Origin: Arthrobacter russicus
GTDB lineage: Bacteria > Actinomycetota > Actinomycetes > Actinomycetales > Micrococcaceae
Length of the DNA stretch: 64,000 bases
Direction: 5' to 3'
NCBI RefSeq assembly: GCF_031454135.1
Contig: NZ_JAVDQF010000001.1
Coordinates: 496,001 to 560,000 of the forward strand
Positions within the stretch are counted from its first letter, which is position 1; each line of letters starts with the position of its first letter. Both the position numbers and the translations under genes were made by a program. Under the pieces are notes generated by a model. It searched no databases, had not been told where the DNA came from, and saw only the letters and a list, made by a program, of their open reading frames with translations. Shown piece by piece: positions 11,707-20,556 of this stretch.

Positions 11707-12450
11707 CTAGGAACCCTCGGTTTCTTCCTCTTCGAGCACTCCGGCGTTATCCGCCGCGACCGCCAGTTGAACTCGGTTGTCGATGCCTACGCTGCGCATG
11801 ATCTGCGCCAGGTGTGCTTTCACGGTAGCCTCGCTGATGTGCAGCAGGTGCCCGATCTGCGCATTGGTCAGGCCGTTGGCGATGGCCCGGACGATTCTGC
11901 GGTCCCGGATGTTCAGCGTTTGGAACCGTTCGAATTGCGGATTGCCCAAACGACGGGTCGCTGCGGTCCGGCTCAGTTGCGGCTTGGAGGCAAAGACCAC
12001 ACCACCGGCGCTGACGATCCGGACGATCGACGCGATGTCTTCGAGCATTGAGCGTTTGTCCAGGAAACTGCTGGCACCGGCCTCGATCATCGCGTCCATG
12101 CTGTCCAGAGCTTCCACCGAAGACAACACCACCACTTTGGTCCGGGACCCGGAGAGCTTGATCGCCCGCAATATTGCGGCACAGGCCTCGACACCGATTT
12201 CCGTGTCCACCACAGCGATATCCGGATGGTCATTTTGGACCCGGCGAATCGCTTCGGTTTCGGTACGGCTAATTCCGCTGACTTCGATGAACCCGGCAGT
12301 TGCAAACAATTGGGCCAGACCGAGCCTGGTCAAAAAGTCACCACCGGCTATATGGACCTTGATCGGCCCAGTCTCAGTAAGCGCCTCCGTCGAAACCGGA
12401 GTTGCTTTTGCCCGTGCTTGCATGACTTTAGGGGCTGCTTGAAGACTCAC
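11707..12450 (-). CDS. Orphan LuxR-type response regulator with an atypical receiver
   Basis: This 247-residue protein has an N-terminal receiver-like domain, residues 30-150. It keeps the central Asp82 (DIAVVDTEIG) and the conserved Lys (SFLDKRS). The acidic pocket is reduced to one Asp (GGDFL), so phosphorylation is doubtful. The C-terminal LuxR/FixJ helix-turn-helix spans about residues 175-240 (LNIRDRRIVRAIANGLTNAQ, then LHISEATVKAHLAQIMRSVG). The start is GTG 12448-12450 behind an excellent AAGGAGGGG site. No sensor kinase gene is adjacent. Its targets are unknown. Confidence 0.85.
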   Translation of the reverse strand: MSLQAAPKVMQARAKATPVSTEALTETGPIKVHIAGGDFLTRLGLAQLFATAGFIEVSGISRTETEAIRRVQNDHPDIAVVDTEIGVEACAAILRAIKLSGSRTKVVVLSSVEALDSMDAMIEAGASSFLDKRSMLEDIASIVRIVSAGGVVFASKPQLSRTAATRRLGNPQFERFQTLNIRDRRIVRAIANGLTNAQIGHLLHISEATVKAHLAQIMRSVGIDNRVQLAVAADNAGVLEEEETEGS

Positions 12451-13141
12451 GACCCCTCCTTACCACTCAGCCCCAATGCCGACAGATTGATCATCACTAA
12501 GCCTACTGGCTAATTCATCCGTTTCACCGGATGGTTATGAACTCGTAATGAGTCGAGACTAACAGTTAGCGCAAGGGTTCCCAGGTGTCCATTCGACTAG
12601 CCTTCGTTATCCAACTAGGTATGCTTACCCCGAGTACCTGGCGAATCTCTGAGAAGTGGCTGCGCCTTTGGCAGCCGAGCGCCGCATTGAACGGTCATCC
12701 ACGGCAAAAAGTCACCCCGGCCGACGCCGGGTCGGCCACTCGACCCACCGCTCGCTTTCCCGACGGCGCCGGTGCAGCAACCCTGCCGCACCGTGTCGAA
12801 CGGGCCTCCGGCGGACTCCGGCACGCCGTGGCGCCCGGCAACCGGATGCCGTGATCCACCCGGCAACCGGCGGCCGACCATCTGCGGAGTCCGCCTATAG
12901 CGCTTCCCCCGGCCGAAAACCAGCCCTGATCGGCCATTCCGATTAGCTGATCGGTGCCGCTCCAAGGCGATTCGGCGGCCTTCGAACCGGATATCCCGAC
13001 AGTTCCCCGGCGACCCTGTCCAACGATGACCGTTCGGCGGCGCGGTCCTACCCGGCTGGATATGGGACTCGCTGTCCGCGGATGAAAAACTGGAATTGAC
13101 CGAGTCGGTCAAAATTCAGAAAACAATTGAAGGGAATAACT
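12451..13141. other. Intergenic region without a recognisable gene
   Basis: About 690 bases between the response regulator and the exported-protein gene hold no reading frame with convincing protein features. The longest open frames, on either strand, are Arg/Pro/Gly-rich and typical of GC-rich noise. A short hairpin (ATCCG-N6-CGGAT) lies near 12518-12533. The last 60 bases are AT-richer and presumably carry the promoter and leader of the gene at 13142. Confidence 0.6.
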
Positions 13142-14926
13142 TTGCCATTCCTCAGTTCAAGACACAGAACAAAATCCAGTGGGAAAAAGTGGTTCAGCGG
13201 GTCCGTGGCAACCGTGGCGGCCGCCGCATTGGTCGTTTTGCCGATTACCCCGGCACACGCGGCGAATACCATTTCGGAAAGCCAGGGAAAATTCCTCAGC
13301 GGCCAGGTCCTCGGTTTCGATTTGGATACCATTGCTTCCATTTACGGTTCCTTCGCGAACCATCCGAACGGCCCCGGCCCGTACGGCGCCAACAACAAGA
13401 TCGACGCCGAGTTGCTCAATGCGCTGCCGATCAAACTCGGCCCGCTGCTGAACAACCTCAACTTGTTCGGCAACACCGGCATCATCCAGCTCGGCGCCGT
13501 GTCGCAATACTCCCAGGCCGAACCGAACGGCGATGCCAAAGCAGCGGCCGGTGCGGCCGGGAACCAAGGCGGCATCGGGATCAACCCGCCGCCGGCCGGG
13601 ACCACCGGCGTCGCTGACGCCCATGTGGACCTCGGTCCGATCCTGAACGCCATCGGCCCGGTCGCCACCTCGGTGCTGTCCAAGGCCCGGATCGAGACCG
13701 GTGCATTGGCCTCCTATGCCGAGCAGATTTCCGGTACGGTCAAGAGCAAGTATCTGGTCGACGGGCTGAAAGCCCAGGTGACCAGCCCCCTGGTCGGCAA
13801 CCTCTACACCGGAGTCAAGTCGGGATTGCTCGGCGGCCCGGTCAAGGACCTGCTGACCGGGATCCAGAACCTGGTCAAAGCGCTCAAAATCGATCTGCTG
13901 GGCCTGGTCTCGGTGAACCTGGACGTCCAGCTGCCCGCGGACCTCGGCCAATTGCTGCCGACCGGCCCGTTGACCGGCGGCATCGACCGCGGAATCACGG
14001 TGAACCTGGCCACCGGCGAGGTCGTGATCGACGTCAAGAAGATCCTCTCCAGCAACAACCCCTCGATCGACCTGAATGACCTGCCGCCGAACAGCCCGGC
14101 CCTGAGCGGCCCGTTGGTCGGTGCGGCGATCACGACCGCGCTCACCCAAACGCTGATCGGCGTGGTCAACTCGACCGTGCAGCACGCCGTCAACACGCTG
14201 TTCGCGCAGACCCGGATCATCGGCAATGTTTCCGCCCTGGGCATCAGTTTGAATGCCGATGTCTCCTTCCAGGGGATCCTGGACGGCAAGCCGCTGATCA
14301 CCAGCAACAACCCGCTGCTCGGCTTCGTGCTCGGCGCCGTGGGCGGTTTGGTTTCCGGGACCTTGAAACCGGCCCTGGAGTTGCTCAAGGGGAATTTGCT
14401 CGGCACCGTGCTGGGCGGCCTGCAATCGGTGATCGACGGTTTGACCGTGAACGTGGTGCAGCCGGTGGTGAACCTGTTGGACCAGATCGCTTCCATCCAT
14501 GTCAACGTCCAGCCGACCACGCCCACACCGAACCAGCCGTTCACCGTGCGGGCCCTGCAGATCGGTCTGGGTCTGCCGGGAGTGCAGCTGGCAACGGTGA
14601 ACCTGGCCAACTCCACGGTGCTCGGCACCGTGACTCCGGTCTACAAACCGGTCATTTCGGCAGCACCGGCCAGTGTGCCCCGGGGCGGGACGACCACATT
14701 GTCCGGCACCGGGTTCGCACCCAATGACATCGTCACGCTCACTCTGGCGGCCGCCAACGGCCAACCTGCAACCACCGTGAGCACCGAAGCCGATGCCTCC
14801 GGCACGATCGAGCCGGTGGACCTGACCGTGCCCGCCGACTACCCGACCGGAACCGCTGTGATCACCGGGCACGGCAGCAATACCAACATCCCGGTGGATC
14901 CGACGGTCAGCATCACGGTGCTCTGA
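13142..14926 (+). CDS. Exported choice-of-anchor G type protein
   Basis: This protein of about 594 residues has a Sec signal peptide (basic RHRTKSSGKKWF, hydrophobic SVATVAAAALVVLP, cleavage after AHA). A long mature region follows, rich in Asn, Leu, Gly and Val (SQGKFLSGQVLGFDL; GPYGANNKIDAELLNALPIK). That region resembles the choice-of-anchor G family known from Arthrobacter and relatives. The last 90 residues form an immunoglobulin/TIG-like domain (VPRGGTTTLSGTGFAPNDIV). No LPxTG motif or C-terminal membrane segment is present, so it is probably secreted or held non-covalently. TTG 13142 is chosen over TTG 13127 because GAAGGGA (13129-13135) is correctly spaced for the former. Function is unknown. 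Confidence 0.75.
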   Translation: MPFLSSRHRTKSSGKKWFSGSVATVAAAALVVLPITPAHAANTISESQGKFLSGQVLGFDLDTIASIYGSFANHPNGPGPYGANNKIDAELLNALPIKLGPLLNNLNLFGNTGIIQLGAVSQYSQAEPNGDAKAAAGAAGNQGGIGINPPPAGTTGVADAHVDLGPILNAIGPVATSVLSKARIETGALASYAEQISGTVKSKYLVDGLKAQVTSPLVGNLYTGVKSGLLGGPVKDLLTGIQNLVKALKIDLLGLVSVNLDVQLPADLGQLLPTGPLTGGIDRGITVNLATGEVVIDVKKILSSNNPSIDLNDLPPNSPALSGPLVGAAITTALTQTLIGVVNSTVQHAVNTLFAQTRIIGNVSALGISLNADVSFQGILDGKPLITSNNPLLGFVLGAVGGLVSGTLKPALELLKGNLLGTVLGGLQSVIDGLTVNVVQPVVNLLDQIASIHVNVQPTTPTPNQPFTVRALQIGLGLPGVQLATVNLANSTVLGTVTPVYKPVISAAPASVPRGGTTTLSGTGFAPNDIVTLTLAAANGQPATTVSTEADASGTIEPVDLTVPADYPTGTAVITGHGSNTNIPVDPTVSITVL

Positions 14927-14960
14927 CCGAGCCGGGCTTCCAACAACAACATTTGATCTG

Positions 14961-15008
14961 ACCGGAGTGCCGGAGGTGGCTAGTGAGAGCTGCTTCCGGT
15001 ACTCCGGT
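14961..15008. terminator. Hairpin between convergent genes
   Basis: ACCGGAGTGCCGGAGG at 14961-14976 pairs with CTTCCGGTACTCCGGT at 14993-15008 (two mismatches). It lies between the stop codons of the exported protein and smc, which face each other. It probably works as a bidirectional terminator, although no clear T-run follows. Confidence 0.55.
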
Positions 15009-15038
15009 GCAACAAAGGTCCTGAATGGAAAGTGCTGC

Positions 15039-18000
15039 TCAGACTTCGGCGGTCAACCGCTGACTGATCACCGTGGAAACCCCGTCGCCGCGCATGGTCA
15101 CCCCGTACAAGGCATCGGCGACTTCCATGGTCCGTTTCTGGTGCGTGATCACGATCAGCTGGCTCGACTCGCGCAGCTCCTCGAAAATCGTGATCAGCCG
15201 GCCCAGGTTGGTGTCGTCGAGCGCCGCCTCGACCTCGTCCATGACGTAGAACGGCGAAGGCCGGGCCTTGAAAATCGCCACCAGCAAAGCCACCGCGGTG
15301 AGCGAGCGCTCACCGCCGGAAAGCAGGGACAGCCGTTTGATCTTCTTGCCGGCCGGCCGGGCTTCGACTTCGATTCCGGTGGTCAGCATATCTTCCGGGT
15401 CGGTCAGCACCAGACGGCCCTCGCCGCCGGGGAACAACCTGCCGAAAACCCGTTCGAATTGCACCGCGGTATCGGCATAAGCAGCGGTGAAGACTTGTTC
15501 CACCCGCTCATCCACCTCGCGGATGATGTCCAGCAGGTCCTTGCGGCTGGACTTGAGATCCTCCAATTGGCTAGCCAGGAACTGGTGGCGCTCCTCCAAG
15601 GCGGCGAATTCTTCCAGGGCCAGCGGGTTGACCTTGCCGAGGGCGGACAGGTCGCGTTCCGCCCGCCGCAACCGCTTCTCCTGCTCTTCGCGGACGAACG
15701 GGATCCCTTCCCGGATCGCGTTGCCGTCCTCGTCCACCGGGACCCGGAGCGCCGCCCATTTGTCCGTGACCTCCCCCGGACCCAGAGGCACCAGCGTGTC
15801 CGGACCGTACTCGGTCACCAAATGCTCGGCGGTGAGCCCCAGCTCTTCGATCGAACGGTTCTCCAGGGCTTCGATCCGCAACCGCTGCTGGGTACGGGCA
15901 AGTTCGTCCCGGTGCACGGTATCGGTCAATTCGGCCAGCTCGGCCGCTGCTGCCTCATTGTCCGCCCGGACCCGGGACAGCTCAGCGTCCCGGCTGGCGC
16001 GCAGCTCTTCGGCGGCGTCGCGTTCCCGGCCGGCCAAGTCCACGGAGACGTCGGCGTAGTGGATCGCAATGCCGACCGCGCTGGCCACCGCTGCGGCTTT
16101 GCGGGCTTGGAACTGCCGCAGTTTCGCCCGCTCGGCCGCCTGGGCCCGGGCTTGGCGTTCCGTGGCGGCCGCCCGCTCCAGGGATGCCGCGCGGTTCGCG
16201 GTACTGGAGAGTTGTTCCTCGCCGCTGCGCAACGCGAGCCTGGCTTCCATTTCGGCGGAACGGGCTGCCACTGCGGCCGCGGCCAGTTCGTCGCGCAGCT
16301 CGGTGGACGGTTCCTCGTCCGCGGGCGTGTCCTGCGCCGCCTGCAATCGGGCGGAAATCTCCACCAGTGCGGCCTGTTCCCGTTCGATGCTCTGCTTCGC
16401 GGTCTCCGTGGCTTTCGCAATCCGCTCGCTCTCCCCTACCGCGGAGCGCAAGGTGGTGCCGAGGTGTCCGAGCCGTTCCGCGACCGCGGCCATCCGGGCA
16501 TCGGATTCGTGCAATCGTTCCAAGGCCGCATCGCTGGCCGCAGCAGCTTCGAGTCGCCGGGAGCCGGCACCGGCGAGTTCGAAGGTATGGCGTTCGGCCT
16601 CCGCGGTCAACACCGCGATCCGCTGTTCCGCCTCGTCCACGGCGGCCAGCAGTTCCAGCTGCGACGGCGCCGACGCCGACCCGCCCCGCGCCGCGAAGGC
16701 GGTGAACACCTCGCCGGCCTGGGTCACTGCGGTCAGGCCGGCATCCTGCTCGATCACGCCGCGGGCCTGGGCCAAATCCGCCACGAGAACCACCTCGGCC
16801 AGGGCCGCCGCAATCGGCTCGGCGATCCCCGGCTCGGCGGTGACCACATCGACGGCGGCTTTGGCCGAGTCCAGGGCTGCGGCAGCCGTTCTGGCCGCTT
16901 TGCCTGCCGGATTTGCGGCTTTGGACTTGCCTGCCGCCGGGGCGGCCAGCAGCAGTTCCAAGCGCCCGACGTCGTCCGCTTTGGCCCAATCCAGGGTCTC
17001 CACTGCGGCCAACAGCCCGGCCACGGCCACCGCATCGGCCAGCGGGCCCAAGGCTGCCGCGATCGCGGTCTCGTATCCGGCAGCCACCGTGATCAAACTG
17101 GAGACCGGGCCCAGCACGCCGGCCCGTGAAGCCGACAGCAACTGCTCAGTGCCGTCTTTGCGTTCCAGACCAACCCGGAGCGCGTCCCGCCGGGCCACCC
17201 AGGAATCCCGTTCCCGTTCCGCGTCCTGCTTGGCCTGCTTCAGAGTTTCGATCTGCTCGTCCAGAGCGGCCAACGCCTCGCTGGCGTCCTCGTAGTCGGC
17301 GTCGAGCGACTCTTCGCCCTCTTCCACTCCGGCGATCTGCGATTCCAGCGCGGTGAATTCCTGTTGCGCCGCCAGCCGGCGCTGCTCGCCCGCGGTTTCG
17401 GTCTCGCGCAACCGGCCCAACTCGGCTTCGGCGGCTTCGACCCGGGATCGCGCCGCACCCACCTGGCCGGCGAGTTTGGCCAGGCCCTCGCGCCGATCCG
17501 CCGTGGCGCGCAGAATCGCGGTCAGCCGCTGCTCTTCGGCCCGGGCCGCCGCTTCGGCTTCGCTCCGGCTGCCGATCGCGGTCTCCAACGCGCTCCGGCT
17601 GTCCGCCAGGGCGCGTTCCAACTCCGCTTGTTCGGCGCGGACCGCCGCGGCCTGCTTCTCCAGCCGTTCCGGATCCCGGCCGGAATCCACCGCGACGTCG
17701 GCACTGCCCAACAGCCGGCGCCGCTCCGCGGCCAGGTTTCCCAACGACCGGAGCCGCTCGCGTTGCGAGGAGAGCTGGTACCAGGTGTCCCGGGCAGCGT
17801 TGAGCAACGGCGTGGCCTGCGCCGCGAGCTGCTCGAGTTCGGCCTGCCGCTGCCGCCCGGATTCCAGAATCGCCTCGACTTCGGCGCGGCGGGCCTTCAA
17901 GGCGGTTTCGTCGGCGACTTCCTGCTCCAGCGAACCCCTGAGTTGGACCAGATCGTCGGCGAGCAGCCGGGCCCGGGCATCCCGTACGTCGAATTGCACG

Positions 18001-18650
18001 CTTTGCGCCCGGCGGGCGACTTCGGCTTGCTTGCCCAGCGGTGTCAGCTGCCGCCGGATTTCCGTGGTCAGATCGCCCAGCCTGGTCAGGTTCGCCTGCA
18101 TCGCTTCGAGTTTGCGCAGGGTCTTTTCCTTGCGCCGCCGGTGCTTGAGGATTCCGGCGGCTTCTTCGATGAAGCCGCGGCGGTCCTCCGGAGTCGCATG
18201 CAAAACCTTGTCGAGTTGGCCTTGGCCCACGATCACGTGCATTTCCCGGCCCAGACCGGAGTCGGAGAGCAACTCCTGGATGTCCAGCAGCCGGGCGCTC
18301 TCGCCGTTAATCGCATACTCGCTGCCGCCGGTGCGGAACAGCGTCCGGGAGATGGTGACTTCGCTGTAGTCGATCGGCAGGGCACCGTCGGCGTTGTCGA
18401 TGGTCAGCGAAACCTGCGCCCGGCCCAGTGGTGGCCGGCCGCTGGTGCCGGCGAAGATCACGTCTTCCATTTTTCCGCCGCGCAGGGTCTTGGCGCCCTG
18501 CTCGCCCATCACCCAGGCGAGGGCATCCACGACATTGGACTTGCCGGAACCATTGGGGCCGACGACGGCGGTCACCCCGGGTTCGAAGTCGAAGGTCGTC
18601 GCCGAGGCGAACGATTTGAAGCCCCGGATCGTGAGGCTTTTCAGATGCAC
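15039..18650 (-). CDS. smc: Chromosome segregation protein SMC
   Basis: This 1203-residue SMC ATPase organises and segregates the chromosome. It starts MHLKSLTIRGFKSFASATTF. Walker A is GPNGSGKSN near residue 31. Two long coiled-coil arms flank a hinge near the middle (VLGPVSSLITVAAGYETAIA). The C-terminal head has the ABC signature LSGGERSLTAVALL and Walker B FYVMDEVEAALDDTN. GTG 18650 is chosen because all SMC proteins begin right at the HLKSL strand and an AAAGAG site lies upstream; an in-frame start 18 codons earlier adds unrelated residues. In relatives smc directly follows mutM; here a mutM fragment and a large island separate them. Confidence 0.96.
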   Translation of the reverse strand: MHLKSLTIRGFKSFASATTFDFEPGVTAVVGPNGSGKSNVVDALAWVMGEQGAKTLRGGKMEDVIFAGTSGRPPLGRAQVSLTIDNADGALPIDYSEVTISRTLFRTGGSEYAINGESARLLDIQELLSDSGLGREMHVIVGQGQLDKVLHATPEDRRGFIEEAAGILKHRRRKEKTLRKLEAMQANLTRLGDLTTEIRRQLTPLGKQAEVARRAQSVQFDVRDARARLLADDLVQLRGSLEQEVADETALKARRAEVEAILESGRQRQAELEQLAAQATPLLNAARDTWYQLSSQRERLRSLGNLAAERRRLLGSADVAVDSGRDPERLEKQAAAVRAEQAELERALADSRSALETAIGSRSEAEAAARAEEQRLTAILRATADRREGLAKLAGQVGAARSRVEAAEAELGRLRETETAGEQRRLAAQQEFTALESQIAGVEEGEESLDADYEDASEALAALDEQIETLKQAKQDAERERDSWVARRDALRVGLERKDGTEQLLSASRAGVLGPVSSLITVAAGYETAIAAALGPLADAVAVAGLLAAVETLDWAKADDVGRLELLLAAPAAGKSKAANPAGKAARTAAAALDSAKAAVDVVTAEPGIAEPIAAALAEVVLVADLAQARGVIEQDAGLTAVTQAGEVFTAFAARGGSASAPSQLELLAAVDEAEQRIAVLTAEAERHTFELAGAGSRRLEAAAASDAALERLHESDARMAAVAERLGHLGTTLRSAVGESERIAKATETAKQSIEREQAALVEISARLQAAQDTPADEEPSTELRDELAAAAVAARSAEMEARLALRSGEEQLSSTANRAASLERAAATERQARAQAAERAKLRQFQARKAAAVASAVGIAIHYADVSVDLAGRERDAAEELRASRDAELSRVRADNEAAAAELAELTDTVHRDELARTQQRLRIEALENRSIEELGLTAEHLVTEYGPDTLVPLGPGEVTDKWAALRVPVDEDGNAIREGIPFVREEQEKRLRRAERDLSALGKVNPLALEEFAALEERHQFLASQLEDLKSSRKDLLDIIREVDERVEQVFTAAYADTAVQFERVFGRLFPGGEGRLVLTDPEDMLTTGIEVEARPAGKKIKRLSLLSGGERSLTAVALLVAIFKARPSPFYVMDEVEAALDDTNLGRLITIFEELRESSQLIVITHQKRTMEVADALYGVTMRGDGVSTVISQRLTAEV

Positions 18651-18738
18651 GGATGGGCTCTTTCTGGCAGGGTCCCAGCGGACGGGTGGCGGGCTATCCC
18701 CCAAATCTACGCGCTGCGCGGCGGAATCTGCAGGATTT

Positions 18739-18909
18739 CTACGCTTTCCGGCTGCTGCGCGGCCTCGGCTGGCACACCGGGCACAGGTACGAGGACCGGT
18801 TCATGAACGGCTCCCGGCGGATCAGGGTCAGCAGCCCGTTGTCCTGACAGCGGTAGCAGGGCTGGCCTTCCCGGCCGTAGACGTTGAGCGAGCGTTCGAA
18901 GTAGCCGGA
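18739..18909 (-). pseudogene. Stranded 3' fragment of mutM
   Basis: This stretch encodes [20 protein letters not shown], then [27 protein letters not shown] and PRPRSSRKA before a stop. It matches the last 50 or so residues of the intact mutM at 27693-28643, including the whole zinc finger, but the catalytic N-terminal part is missing. It is the original chromosomal mutM 3' end, left next to smc when the island inserted. Its own C-terminal tail (PRPRSSRKA) differs from that of the intact copy (RKR). Confidence 0.92.
18771..18909. repeat. Left 139-bp direct repeat bounding the island
   Basis: This segment and 27707-27845 are direct repeats of 139 bases with six substitutions by my alignment (about 96 percent identity). 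Both are the 3' part of mutM, covering the zinc finger. Identity stops abruptly at both ends: after GTAGCCGGA the left copy continues CTCGATACG, the right copy GGCGCC. This is the pattern left by integration at, or recombination within, the mutM 3' end. Confidence 0.92.
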
Positions 18910-19091
18910 CTCGATACGTCTATGACATTTACTCACTCGCGAGCCGAGTCATCAGTCGACTCGCAGATTTGCGAGGCGCCAACACAGGTTCGGAGTGACG
19001 TAGACGTATGCCTACACACCGGGCCACATTCCCGGCTGACCAAGCGTCGAAGCCTTGATACCTCGTGAGTCGCGCCACGGAGGTTGCATCC

Positions 19092-19940
19092 TCAATGAGC
19101 GGGAACCACAGGGTAGGCGTTGCGCAACCATGTGCACATCTCGTTCGCGATGGAGTCTTCGAGCATCTCCTTGAACGGCCTGGACAGGAGAGACCACAGG
19201 CAGTGCTTGACGACGTCAGGGTGCCTATCTGGATCGGGGCACGTGATCGCTCCAATCAGGCGAAGGTACTTGAACACAGCTTCTTCGCCGATCACCTTGG
19301 CGGCTGTCATGACTGTGTGAATCGCCTTCTTGATCATTGCCTCCAGAAACGCATACTCGGCGACTTCGAACGCCGCGACGATCCGGTGCCTGTTCTGGTA
19401 GATGTCCCGAGATTGGCTCTGCTCTCCCCTGTCGGTCGAGATGCCATCTCGCAGGCTCTTCATAATGGTCTCGACGAGATCGTCACGCGTCCCGCTGACG
19501 AGATTGAATCCGTGGTCGTAAAGGCGGCAGATTGTCGCAAGGACGACGCACCAGAGGTGCCGGGCGGTGCCATGGTCGGGCCCGCCGCCAGCGAGATGTC
19601 GCTCGATCTCCTCGCCCATCTCGTCGGAGATCTGGTGGTCCAGTGCTCCGATGGCGTCAATCTCGTCGTCGGCGCGAGCCCGCTCGATGAGAGTGACGCC
19701 AGTTCGCTGATGATTCCTGTTACCGCGGGACGGCGATCGGCGACTCGGTCCTTAATCGTTATCGCCCGGGTATTCGCCGGCAAACGAGTCCAGCGGCGCA
19801 GCCCAATTTTTGGCCTCGACCTGAACTGCCGGGTCAGAGGTGACGATACCCCTGATCAGAATTGCGCCATGCCGTGCCCCTCCGCAAGGACATACACAGG
19901 TGTACGTCTTCGCGGTCTCGCAGTCGGTGGTGTGTCCCAC
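19092..19940 (-). pseudogene. Hypothetical protein gene broken by an in-frame stop
   Basis: Two open stretches in the same frame look like one gene of about 282 codons. The N-terminal part (GTG 19940; GHTTDCETAKTYTCVCPCGG, then ARHGAILIRGI) ends at TAA 19752-19754. The same frame continues with coding character (RTGVTLIERARADDEIDAIG) through a helical C-terminal part (ICRLYDHGFNLVSGTRDDLV; EAVFKYLRLIGAITCPDPDR) to a stop at 19092. The intact family is probably a cytosolic protein of islands with a Cys-rich N-terminus, but I cannot name it. The alternative is two separate small genes. There is no good start for the second part except ATG 19617-19619. Confidence 0.6.
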
Positions 19941-19947
19941 CGTCAGC

Positions 19948-20115
19948 TTACTCTCCTTGTCGATATCTAGGGTGCTCGTCGAGGGCTGCGGCAAGCTGGT
20001 TGAAGTAGTTGTGCTTGGCCCAGGCGGGCTGGTCGCCAATGACGTAAAGGCGCCGCTTGGCACGGCTGGCGGCGACGTTGACGAGGTTGACCGTGGCCGC
20101 CGCCTGTACAACACG
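19948..20115 (-). pseudogene. C-terminal fragment of a superfamily 1 DNA helicase
   Basis: The minus-strand reading VNLVNVAASRAKRRLYVIGD then QPAWAKHNYFNQLAAALDEH, RYRQGE and stop is the typical end of large UvrD/Dna2-like (AAA_12 type) helicases. The block N-V-A-x-S-R-A-K-x-x-L-x-V-I-G is helicase motif VI. Nothing upstream of about 20115 continues the protein. The fragment ends eight bases upstream of the start of the broken gene at 19092-19940. Confidence 0.75.
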
Positions 20116-20195
20116 GTCGCGCGGTCGAGCCGGAACGTGCCGCTGTTCACGCTTAACCCGGTCGACGCCGAGGATCCACTCCCGGACGGAGCGCC

Positions 20196-20330
20196 GGCAT
20201 CAACGCAGTGGAGGAGGTTCAAGACGGCCTACGTGCCGACACGAGCGACCTGGGCCTCATGGCCGATCGCACCGTTCACATTGCCCTGTTCCCGCTCGGG
20301 ACGGGCGTGCTGATCGTGTCCGCCCGCTGA
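20196..20330 (+). pseudogene. C-terminal fragment of an unidentified gene
   Basis: A plus-strand stretch reads GINAVEEVQDGLRADTSDLG then LMADRTVHIALFPLGTGVLI, VSAR and a stop, with strongly C/G-ending codons and a plausible protein pattern. No start or upstream extension is visible. Together with the adjacent helicase fragment it marks a junction where pieces of other genes were joined. Its family is not recognised. Confidence 0.45.
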
Positions 20331-20556
20331 GCGACACCTGCATCACCTCTCGAGGCGACGAGCAAGTCACGGTGGTAGGCACTTCGGGCTAGCCCTGTCG
20401 TGCGTACTTGTCCATACTTCCACTGACCAATCTGCCAACGACTCGACAGGTCGGGCGGCGTATTTGACCTCGGTTCAGACGACGACCATTTAGGCTGCAT
20501 GGATCAGATAGCATGTCAGGCGGGCGGTCGAACAGGCCGACGAGAGGAGACCACCG

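Noticed and set aside
12585-13112. Open frames in the gap before the exported-protein gene
   Set aside because: No start with a ribosome binding site, no protein-like pattern, and Arg/Pro/Gly-rich composition.
14967-17129. A 720-codon open frame antisense to smc
   Set aside because: The composition is that expected from the reverse complement of a GC-rich coiled-coil gene; smc on the other strand is certain.
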